Assembly: GCF_963082655.1 (NCBI RefSeq)
Contig: NC_081552.1
Span: forward strand, 194,880,598 to 194,944,597
DNA: 64,000 bases
Origin: Stomoxys calcitrans
Lineage: Eukaryota; Arthropoda; Insecta; Diptera; Muscidae
Reading direction: 5' to 3'
The notes under the pieces were generated by a model. That model was not told where the DNA came from. It worked only from the letters and a program-made list of their open reading frames with translations, and did no database searches. Within the stretch, counting starts at the first letter, position 1. The number at the start of each line of letters is the position of its first letter. This document shows positions 24,501 to 33,186 of this stretch, piece by piece. The translations under genes and the position numbers were made by a program.

Positions 24501-25470
24501 TACTGAGCAGTTGCCCCACTTCCCGATCCCAACGTATGTGAATGAGCTAGCTCCCTACACTGACTCGACCACTGGCGGAGGAGTGCCGCCGCTCGATCAT
24601 CCACAGGGAGAAAGTTGACCAAGTTCCTTCGATCTCTTTTCCAGGGTGTTGAAAAAACCTTCTTCAGTTGAGTCTGATTAGTCCATTTTCCCCTTTGTGT
24701 GAGATCGGACTCGCTCTCACCGACAAGTCTTACTACGTCAGATCAAACCCTTTGATAGGCATATCTTGCTTTCTTGGCCTTTGACTTTTTCTTACCCGGA
24801 GATACCTTTCACTTAAAATGTCATGATCTTGATCACTCTGCCTAGTGAGTAGAGAGCCTCCAGCATCCGATCTGTCATAGTCCCCCATTTCTATATGTTG
24901 TTGGTGTTGTAGCAGTGTGTTGTACACTGAGGCGGCAGCCCTTGCCGATGAAGGACTTCATCGGGTCATTTCTATAAGGTACCAACGTATACATTTTCCC
25001 ATCGAAAGACTCCTCCATTCTCTGCACAAACTCCGTAAGGGCAGTCACCGCTTACCTCCCTTTGACATAGACGTGTTGTCTGATATTAAGCAACTCGCAT
25101 GGTATCCTATTCGTTACCATACAATGGTGTCCACTTTACGCTCCATAGTTTCTAGTAGGGCGTAAAGCTTATTGATCTATAAGCGCCATTTTTTGCTCTT
25201 CGAAATTTTCTCTTCAGTCAAAATTTCCTATTTTCAACAAATTTATCATGCTATTGCCACTAATGTTATACAAAATGTTCTTCTTTTTTGTAGATTGGAG
25301 ATGTTCAAGCGAAATTTCGTACAATTTATACAGGAGCCACGATAATGCAATGCAATAAATTTATCATAAAGCATCAACAAACTTATCTTGATCGTATGGT
25401 GGGTCAAATTGATTCGGCCAAAGAAAGACAAGACATGATTAAACGAGTCATGGAATTCGACTTAGGCTGA
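21519..25470 (+). CDS. Pop5: Pop5, ribonuclease P/MRP protein subunit
   Basis: There are three exons: 21519-21538, 21593-21833 and 25294-25470, with in-frame GT-AG joins, giving 145 aa. The start MVRIKNRYIVVQI matches the conserved N-terminus of eukaryotic Pop5 (MVR.K.RY). RVKYCNERTKIAIFRC, the SILPLIVS segment and GDVQAKFRTIYTGATIMQC with CNKFIIKHQ follow the family in order. Length is as expected. Known role: RNA-contacting subunit of nuclear RNase P (pre-tRNA 5' processing) and RNase MRP (rRNA processing). Intron 2 is 3.46 kb and built of SINE-like, mini-A and RNase H-bearing LINE fragments. The gene is convergent with Papst2; the two stops are 220 bases apart. Confidence 0.92.
22005..22362 (+). 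mobile_element. SINE-like family C, copy 4
   Basis: From CCCGGCACGGAATGAC through GATAGTGGAATGCTCCATAC and GACAAGGCGAGTTAAT to a CAACAACAACAAC tail. In Pop5 intron 2. Confidence 0.7.
22966..23064 (-). mobile_element. Mini-A element (LINE-A head-tail derivative)
   Basis: Antisense: GCAGCAGTGTGTTGTACACTG (tail side), then the head region with GGCGGCAGCCCTTGCCG and TACAACCAGCTGCTATGGGATT. About 100 bases. A family C element starts within a few bases. Confidence 0.75.
23066..23205 (-). mobile_element. SINE-like family C, copy 5 (3' part)
   Basis: Antisense copy: GCGACCCTCGTCAAGCTCCT, CCATTGGTTATTTAAAGGCG. It is followed by a short DINE monomer fragment (about 23206-23345). Confidence 0.65.
23362..23705 (-). 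mobile_element. SINE-like family C, copy 6
   Basis: Antisense. GGAGGTGGCGATCCTCGTCA through CACTCCGTATTTGTGCAAGA and GTGACAGCAATGAACACTAA to TATCCCGTGCGGGATACGG. Confidence 0.7.
23706..24139. other. Pop5 intron 2, unassigned
   Basis: No domain recognised. It sits between family C copy 6 and the RNase H fragment and may be decayed LINE-D sequence. Confidence 0.3.
24140..24640 (-). mobile_element. LINE-D fragment (RNase H region) with internal duplication
   Basis: Minus-strand reading gives an RNase H-like stretch, VYFRESCRRLDGCNVFQAE followed by ILAVV, as in R1/I-type LINEs. The same stretch is present twice in tandem (about 24232-24338 and 24339-24443), with unit length about 107 bases. Frames are broken. 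Confidence 0.6.
24641..24895. other. Pop5 intron 2, unassigned
   Basis: Nothing recognisable between the LINE-D fragment and the truncated mini-A element. Confidence 0.3.
24897..24968 (-). mobile_element. Mini-A element, truncated at its head
   Basis: TTGTTGGTGTTGTAGCAGTG and GTTGTACACTGAGGCGGCAG, then GATGAAGGACTTCATCGGGTC. The head beyond this is missing. Confidence 0.7.
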
Positions 25471-25533
25471 GAAATCATATATCATAGGAAAATCTATAAA
25501 ACTAATAGCATTAGCCTCATATGATCGATTTAC

Positions 25534-25545
25534 TTTATTATTAAA
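25534..25545. promoter_or_regulatory. Abutting poly(A) signals of Papst2 (-) and Pop5 (+)
   Basis: TTTATT at 25534-25539 is AATAAA on the minus strand, 152 bases past the Papst2 stop. ATTAAA at 25540-25545 is 70 bases past the Pop5 stop. Both fit ordinary 3'-end spacing. Confidence 0.5.
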
Positions 25546-25690
25546 ACAAATGTTTTTTTACTTTCGTTGCTAAGAACTTAATATAACAAAAGAAAAATAT
25601 GAACTTAAAGTACAATTTGGTATGTATAGTATTGTGTTTTACCATTATATGTGGGTATAAACTTGTCTATATACAAAAGAGTCATATCAT

Positions 25691-26963
25691 TTAGACATCC
25701 ACTAAATATTTACGCGTTATGGAGTTGCGTCCATATAATCCCAGGGCTGATAGAATTTGTTTGACCTTTTGTTTTACATCGTTAAGGGTTAATTTATTTT
25801 TCTTGCTATAGACGTTAAGATAAATACCCAGGACAACTACTAGGCCAGCCCAAACATATCTGAAATCAAAACAAATTTGTTGTTGACAAGGTGTGGTAAA
25901 TTTAAATAATAAACCACTTACTGTATTGTAAAAGGTTTGCTGAAGAATATGAAGGATATGGCTATTGTCACTGCTTTGCGAGCAGTGGTTACTGTAGCAG
26001 CAACCGGAGCCCCGCTGCTTCTCACCAAAGCCAAAACAAAATGAATGCCTAGGTAGCCCGAAAGACTAAATAGGAAACCATAGCCAAAAGATTCTCGAGG
26101 ATGCTAAAAAAATAGTAACATATTTATAACAATAACATGTTCTTAGCAAAGCTTCACTCATTCACCTGTAGACAGAAAGCAAAATCATTAAAGAAATTGC
26201 CAGTTACCATCATAATAACAAACAAGTACACAAATCCAAGTCCATAGGAATACAATACAACTTCACTGCTCTGAGCTTTATGATCTCTCATTGCCTTCTC
26301 CTGGACATTTCCAATGGCAGCATCGCACAGTAATGCACAGGATATCAAGGCCACCCCAAAGGCATTGAAATTCGGCGAAACTTGTGAATCGGCCAAAGTA
26401 AACCAAGCCAAACCAATACACATAGCAAGTGCAGCAGTAAAATCCAAAAAGCCATAACGTTTTCCTTGTATGAGAATGCTTCCAATCATTACCGGTATCA
26501 ATTTACAGCACTTAAATATAACTTGTGTTGGATAATTAAGATACCCTAAACTAGAGTTTGACAGCCCCATTGTTCCCAATGTCAATGCGGCCAGTATCAC
26601 ATACGTTCCCATGGGTATGTTTCTTTGCATGGCGGGCACACCACTGCGTCTCGCTTCCATGCTACGCTCCACAACACCGAAACATATATAATAACCAAAT
26701 TGAATGAGTGTAAGGAACCATCCATATGATTTGAATTCTTCCTCGGTGAAGATTAACTCTTGCAAATATCCATAAAGTAAGTATAGCACAAAGACTCCAG
26801 CACAGCTTAATAGGAATTGTGTTGTTTTGTTATAGTATGTTAATTCAAAACAAAGTATTCTCATTTCAGGTGGATCCCCACCACCGATGGAAGATTTCCG
26901 TTGTTGCACACCGCCATTGGTAACATTATTGCCATCTATTTGTATTATATTGCTGTTACTCAT
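25691..26963 (-). CDS. Papst2: Papst2, PAPS transporter of the SLC35B3 type
   Basis: There are three exons on the minus strand: 26963-26166, 26103-25922 and 25859-25691. Joins are in frame and give 382 aa. Diagnostic stretches shared with SLC35B3 are LYGYLQELIF, TLGTMGLSNSSLGYLNYPTQ, VIFKCCKLIPVM, GNVQEKAM, TVTTARKAVTIAISF and FSKPFTIQYVWAGL. About ten hydrophobic segments are visible. Known role: imports the sulfate donor PAPS into the Golgi/ER lumen for sulfotransferases. The Met in MSNSNIIQIDG is the first in-frame start and precedes a hydrophilic N-terminal tail. Both introns are under 65 bases, unlike the repeat-laden neighbours. It is convergent with Pop5. Confidence 0.93.
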
Positions 26964-27299
26964 TCTGTGTTTCTTTTGAAGTACTTATGCGCAACCCCTT
27001 TGTTTTCTTTCCTAATATAAACTATAACCAACTCCAAATCATTTTATAATACCAATTGATTTCTTCAACGTCAACACACGGAATACCTTATCACTTCACT
27101 GAATTTGTTTACATTGCCGAATGGCAAATCGGTTTCGATTATAACCATTAAATGATAACTGTATTTTAATCGATTATGAGTTATCGGTTAAATGCTTCAT
27201 TTGTTTTTAGGTCTGTATTATTTTTGCTTTAGTTAGATAATCAGTGCCAAGTTGCAATAAGAGAGCTATGTGGTGCAAAACCTTGCTCAATATCAAGAT
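26964..27299. other. Papst2 upstream region
   Basis: Putative promoter and 5' UTR side of Papst2. It contains an ATCGATTATGAGTTATCGGTTA region near 27170. No repeat or open frame is recognised. Confidence 0.35.
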
Positions 27300-27576
27300 A
27301 CATTCATTTACAGGTAGTGGCAGTTGCCCAATAACAAAGGTAAGTATGTAAAAAACAACAACAAAATATTGAGTGCACTATCTGTCAATTATCAGTGATT
27401 AGTGCAACTCTGATTTGGTGTATGTTACTAGTTCGCGCCATATTTCGTTGTTTGGGTGTGTTTTGGTTCATAACTTTAATGCTTACACACAACCAAAACT
27501 CTTTGACAGGTAGTGCACTTCGAGAGTAAACCTTGTACTCAGCTGTTTACGGTACACTATCTAGAAATCAAGATAC
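27300..27576 (+). mobile_element. MITE-D copy 2
   Basis: ACATTCATTTACAGGTAGTG at the left, TTGAGTGCACTATCTGTCAA inside, and CGGTACACTATCTAG at the right. Same layout as the other MITE-D copies. Confidence 0.75.
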
Positions 27577-27589
27577 ATTCCTTTACAGG

Positions 27590-30500
27590 TTGTTGTTGTT
27601 GTTGTAGCAGTTTATTGTGTACTATCTTTCGTCTGCTTGATTCTGTTGAGTGTCAAGACCCAGGAACTCCGCGACTAAGATGGGGTGCGTCCACAGGGAT
27701 CTGGGTCTGAGTCGAGTGGGTCTGGCCGGGCAGTTAAACAGGTGACGTGTATCGTGCGGTCCCTGGTTACAATCGGGACATACATCTTGCACGTCGGCAT
27801 CAATCCTAGCTCTGTGGGAATTGAGGCGGCTGCATCTGCCGGAACGTAATTGAGCCAGAACCACTCTGGTTTGCCGGGGGAGGTCGATTTCTTCGGGTGC
27901 AATGGGTGGCGGTCGTTCTCCAAGGACTGCATGAATGTTGTTCAGACCCGCTTGATATGCCGCTTGATCTAGAGGTTCTCTCTTGTAGCGCTGGACCTCA
28001 CGCTCTAGATCGTGTAGATCTACCTTAAGGCTTCTGGGCGGTGGGTATCTATCCACAAGATGATGATTTGGATGATTTCTGCGATAACAGCCCAAAAGGT
28101 ATTGCTTAGACAGCATGTAGTTATGTCTTCGCACTGGTAGGATCTTTGTCTCCTGATGGAGGTGGTCCACATGAGAACTAAGGAGACAGCCCGTCGCAGT
28201 TCGGAGGGCGGCATTCTGACAGATCTGAATATTATTCCACTGTGTGTCACAAAGTTGACGTGACCACACTGGCGCTGCATAACTTACCACAGACCGGCCA
28301 ATTGCTTTGTACGTGGTCAACAAGGTTTCTTTGTCTGCACCCCAAGTGCTGCCAGCGAGTGACTTGAGGACCTTGTTTCTACTTTTGACTTTATTGCAGA
28401 TTGCTGTGGCATGTGGGGAGAATGTGACGCCAAGTATTTTGGGACACTTGATGGTCGGAATCATTTCTCCATCGACCATCACAGTCAGCTCAGAATTCAC
28501 CTCACGCGTATTTGTAGTGAACAGTGTGGCTGAAGATTTGGTGGCGGATATCTTCAGATTTCTTGCAGCGAAATATGAGGCAAGCTCGTTGAGGTAGACG
28601 TTCAACCTATCGCAGATGTCATCAATGGGTGGGGGGCCTGATGCCATGATCGTACAGTCGTCCGCATATGATACGATCTCTATGCCGTCTGGAGGAGGTG
28701 GGATGGAGGATAGGTAGAGGTTAAACAGAGCCGGAGATATCACCCCACCTTGGGGAACTCCCTGTTTCACTTTACGGTGTTTTGACTTCTTATCCCTAAA
28801 TTCCACAAATGACTGGCGGCCACACAGATAATTCGCGACCCAACGTTTCAGGCCTGGCTGGAGGGACGTGTTGGCGATGTCCTCAAATAATTTGGCATGG
28901 CTGACCGTGTCGAATGCCTTCGATAGGTCCAGTGCCACGAGGACCGTCCTATCACATGGCCTGGGTTGATTGGAGCCACGGCAAATGTGTGTGGTGGTGG
29001 CATACAAAGCTGTTGTTGTGCTGTGCAGTCTCCGAAATCCATGTTGATTCTCGGCGAATGGAAATTCTCCTACGAGGCTCGGGAGGAGTAATGCCTCAAG
29101 CGTCTTTGCCACTGGTGAGAGAAGGGAGATCGTTCTGTACGACTCCCCCAAACTCGGGTCTTTTCCAGGCTTCAGTAGCGGAATCACTCTGCCCATTTTC
29201 CAGACATCGGGAACTATAAGAGTGTTCAATGACAGGTTAAGGACAGTGGTAAGGTACTCAACTCCAGGTTAATCCAGATTCTTCAGCATCAATGTAGAGA
29301 TTCCGTCGGGGCCCAACGCCTTGGAAGATTTGGCGCCACGGATGACATTCGTAACTTCGCCCACGGTAAATTGTGTTGGCTGTTCATCTGCTCGAAGACC
29401 ACGAATACGGCGAATGGCTCTCCTCCTTGCCCTGTCTCTCTCGGGATGCACAATAAATTGACGGTTGAACAACCTGGCGCATCTCTTGGCAGTTCATTGA
29501 AGCAGCGATTGGTATACTCTCTGAAGCCAGTCCAATTGGCCTTCTTGTAATTGATGAACGTCCGGCGCTCAGAGGTTAAGAAGTCGGGTGGTCGGTCGAT
29601 GGTGAGGATTATGGGGAGGTGGTCTGGCCCCAAAGAGATGACGGCTTGCCAGGATACGTCACTCAGGAGATCAGGGGATGCGATTGAGATGTCTGGCGAG
29701 CTGCTGCACCTCCTCGTAATCCTAGTGGGGGCATCCTCATTCACCGTGCAAAACGTGGAGCTATCTATCTGCTCTGCCAAAGCTATGCCACGCTGGTCGT
29801 TACCTAGGGGAGAATGCCATGACGAGTGATGTGTATTAAAATCCCCCAGAACCAGACGACTATGGCCAGATAGCAACCCACTTATGTCGGGGCTGTAGGC
29901 CTGGCCATTAATCGGGACACAGCTATCAACCGGCGGTATATACACGTTGTATATCTCTATCTCGGCAGTACCAGACCTGACTGCTACCCCCATACATTCC
30001 ATGTATGGGTCACGAGCGTCAAGCGCAGGCGAGATAGGTCTATACTGCACGGAATGGTGTATAACGAAGGCCAATCCCCCACCTCTATTCCTTGAAGCGA
30101 TCCTTACGTAGCACATTGTAGCCGTGACAACTGTGCAAGCTGCAGGTGTTAGTCAGCTTTGTCTCCTGGATCGCTGCGACCGATATGCTCTTCCGACTCA
30201 TAAAATCTACAATCACATCAATCTTGCCTCGCAGTCCATTGCAGTTTAACTGCAAGATACACTTCCGATACACTTACGATACACTTCCCGGCACTGGCCT
30301 GGCAATATTAGGGCTAGGGTGCTGTCGTTGCATAAATTGCCGTACGGGAGAGGTCGGGGGGGTCACATAGTCCGACGCCGAAGGCGACGACGGCGACGCT
30401 TGTGACCCACTGCTGGCTATGTTCGCACAGCACCTAGCGACATAGCCTGTATGACTATACTCCCGTAGCGATGTTAGGCCAGAGCAAGAACGGAAATGTA

Positions 30501-30746
30501 CCCATTCCAAGCACCGGTTACACCTCACCGACACTGACCGATGATGAAGGCGGTTCTGGCAAACGGAACAGAACCAGGGTCCGGGGTTCTTTTCAATCCC
30601 GGCACGGACCAGAAGCATACGGAGAAGGTACTCCGGGATGTGCCTCTCCCATGACGAAAAAAGACGAACACGTACACTGAGGCGGCAGCCCTTGTTGATG
30701 AAGATTCCATCGGGTCAATCCGGTGCGTACAACCGGCTGCCATGGG
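27590..30746 (-). mobile_element. LINE-A, copy 4: best copy, both ends intact, with target-site duplication
   Basis: This 3157-bp minus-strand element runs from the head CCCATGGCAGCCGGTTGTAC at 30746 to a (CAA)n tail at 27590. It is flanked by ATTCCTTTACAGG at 27577-27589 and 30747-30759. Products in order are: a 2A-like motif (GIEKNPGP; NPGP at 30577-30588), a PHD-type zinc finger, a serine-rich linker, an endonuclease/exonuclease/phosphatase domain (QLNCNGLRGK, RLVLGDFN, GPDHLPI), an RT with GVPQGGVISPALFNLYLSS and YADDCTIMASG (YADD at 28658-28669), and a C-terminal CPDC...H...C zinc motif. Defects: about 370 bases deleted at about 29487, a nonsense codon in KNLD|PGVEY near 29270, and a small AAGTGTATC triplication near 30265. 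The clade is R1/Jockey/I-group by general look, not resolved. Confidence 0.9.
30274..30618 (-). pseudogene. LINE-A N-terminal segment: 2A-like motif plus PHD finger
   Basis: Open frame of 100 aa: LLVRAGIEKNPGPWFC, then CSVC-x12-CNRC-x4-H-x3-C and a later CC pair, a C4HC3-like zinc-finger spacing with W before the H. A serine/proline-rich linker follows. The NPGP tetrapeptide with the preceding GIEK fits the 2A-like consensus (D/G-[VI]-E-x-N-P-G-P). Such motifs make ribosomes release and restart between G and P. Upstream in frame, the short leader reads SWERHIPEYLLRM. It would continue into the endonuclease frame but for a local triplication at about 30265. Confidence 0.8.
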
Positions 30747-30965
30747 ATTCCTTTACAGGTAGTGGCAGTAACCCAACAACAAAATATTGAATGCACTATC
30801 TGTCAAAATCAGTGATTAGTGCAACTCTGACTTTGTGTATGATAATAGTTCGCGCCATTTTTCGTTGTTTGTGCGTGTATGGTTCTTAACTATAATACAC
30901 ACACACAACCAAATCTCGTAGAAAGATAGTGTACTTCGCGAGAATAAATTGTACTCTACCTAGTA
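30747..30965 (+). mobile_element. MITE-D copy 3 (host of the LINE-A copy 4 insertion)
   Basis: TTTACAGGTAGTGGCAGTAA, TTGAATGCACTATCTGTCAA, CGTTGTTTGTGCGTGT. Its left end was the target of LINE-A copy 4. Confidence 0.75.
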
Positions 30966-31039
30966 ATTATGTATTGTTTGTAATTATGTCATGAATCTAT
31001 ATCAAGGCGGATTTAAAATCATGGTCTCGAATAGCTGTT

Positions 31040-31820
31040 AACATAGACATGGAAAAATACTTAATAGCTGGTGTTCGGGAACTCAAAAATTTGTGCAAAT
31101 TTGCACAACTTTTTACTGGTCGTTCGCGTACTTTATTTTCCAACAGAAGAGAGAGCGAGAGAGAGCAAATTTTGACAGTTCGAAAATAGAGAACCTGCAA
31201 ATTGATACTGGGAGTTTTTTTTGCCAGCAGAAATTTGCAACTTTGAACAGATGTTTTGTAAAGGTCAAATGTTTTATGAAAAGCAGCCGTTACATGAACA
31301 TACAAAAGCCAACACCAAAATGGATCCATAAAGGCAGAGGTAAGTAAAAAATAAAAATATTATTTAATTATTAAATTTGTTTCATCTTTATTTACTTTTA
31401 ATGAATATTCATGGTAGCAGATAGTGTTCAGGTAGAGAAAACTCGCCAAATGTATTTGTAATTTTACCTCAAATCGGTTGTTCTACATTAGGAGGTAAGT
31501 GCAAAATATGCGGAATTATTTGTAAAATCCTTCTAGACACCATGAAAAGAGCAATGATCGGTTTCATAAGCGTTTTGATGGAATCATCCTCATCAGAGAG
31601 TTACGTTAAAGAGGGAAGATGCTACCATGGTATTAAGTGGGTCTAGCTGGGCAGTTTAAAGGTACGCACAGTGGGATTGGAAAAAATTAGTGCAAATTGG
31701 TCTGCCAATTGTGAGCGGATACAGATATCTTCAATGATAACACAGTGTCCGTAGCCGCCACATGACCAAATAGAAAGCTCTCATAGCCTTACATCAGTGG
31801 TCGCAGCAATTTATCCAGCC
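31040..31820 (+). repeat. Intron-containing cassette, copy 2 (degenerate)
   Basis: Parallel to 20289-21110, keeping the donor GAGGTAAGTAAAA at about 31336, donor GGAGGTAAGTGC at about 31492 and acceptor TTCTAG|ACACC at about 31534. A one-base deletion and a 24-base deletion break the frame, and ATGGATCCATAA replaces the first coding block. The LINE-A-like tail (GTGGGTCTAGCTGGGCAG) is also kept. Not expected to encode protein. Confidence 0.55.
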
Positions 31821-32365
31821 ACAATATCCAGAAGCATTAGGTGGTTAGTCCAAGGTTCCTTTGTCAGCACACCAAGTGCTGCCGACAAGGGACTTGAGAA
31901 CGTTATTTCTACTTTTGTGTACGGTGAAGCAGTTGTAGTCCTATGCAGCCTTCGAAATGCATGATGATGCTCGGCGAATAGAAATTGTCTAACGGAAAGG
32001 ATCGGAGGGTGTAGTCCCTCATTCTTCTTGGCTACTAATGAAAGAAGACAGATCGGTCTGTACGACTTCCCCATGCTGGTGTCCTTTCCAGGTTTCAGTA
32101 GCGGGATCACACTGCCCATCTTTCAAATATCGAGTACCATAATAGGGTTCAGACAGGCTGAGGACAGTTGTAATGTACTCGATTGCAGACAGATCCAGAT
32201 TCTTCAGCATCTGTGTAAAGATTCCGTCTGGGACCAGCGCCTTGCGCGACTTGGCGCCACGTAGCTTCGAGCACTGTAAATTGTGATAGCTCTCCAGCGA
32301 TACGGAGATCACGGATAAGACGAATGGATCCCCTTGTCACTCTCGGGCCAATAAATTGACGTTTT
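31821..32365 (-). mobile_element. LINE-A-related RT fragment (copy 5)
   Basis: Minus-strand frames at 31811-32312 give GSVIPLLKPGKDTSMGKSY, ICLLSLVAK and ALVPDGIFTQMLKNLD. These match the RT N-terminus of copy 4 but are more diverged, so it is an older or different subfamily. It follows directly on cassette copy 2. Confidence 0.7.
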
Positions 32366-32662
32366 TCTTAGGAAAATACCTCACAAGTATCGCCAGCATT
32401 TTTTATTTAAAAACAATTGTTTTCCTAAGCATTTGCTTGCTTAGGAAAATACACAACCAAAATAAAAATCATCTGTTGTTCTGAAAATTTTTACTGGAAG
32501 TCATTCGCGTACTTTTGCTTGCAAATTTTTTAAAGAGAGTAAAATGGTTCTTACTCTCCTCCAAATTTTTGCTGGAAAAGTATGCGAACGGACTTTATAA
32601 CTGACATGGGACTTTGCTCAATGAAACATTAAAATTTGCTGTGCTGTCAAAAATCTTACCAG
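32366..32662. other. Unassigned, with repeated motif
   Basis: TTTTTACTGGAAGTCATTCG then CGTACTTT at about 32489 echoes the 5' part of the two cassettes at 20289 and 31040. No gene is seen. Confidence 0.35.
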
Positions 32663-32850
32663 CCCCAAGATATATTCATTTACAGGTAGTGGCAGTTGCC
32701 TAACAACAAAATATTGAGTGCACTATCTGTCAAAATCAGTGAATAGTGCAACACGCACCATTTTTCGTTGGTTGTGTGCTATGGTTCTTATCTACAATAC
32801 ACACACAAAAATTGTACTCAGCTGTTTACGGTACACTAACTGATAATTAT
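32663..32850 (+). mobile_element. MITE-D copy 4
   Basis: AGATATATTCATTTACAGG, TAGTGGCAGTTGCC, TTGAGTGCACTATCTGTCAA, CGGTACACTAACTG. It has lost an internal segment relative to copy 2. Confidence 0.75.
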
Positions 32851-33186
32851 GTCATGCAAGCCCCTGGGCTAACCAAAAATTATTCACCACACTTAACGTC
32901 ATATTTTTACTTTCCCTACAACTTTGCTACCATTCGACACACAGCCTGATATGTATTTTAAAATATCAGACAACTTGCTAACCCTGTGTTTATTCGAAAG
33001 GTAGCCGACACCGATTACTTTAAACGTCAAAGGGTAAAAATGGCGTCCTGAAAAAAACTAACCAACTTTTCTTTTGACAGCTACAGAAGATTTGTGTCAT
33101 GTTAGATTTAGTATTTTATAAAAAGAAAAGATAGATTTTATCAATTTTATAGCAAAGAAATTAGAGCAACGTTAAGATAAATTAAA

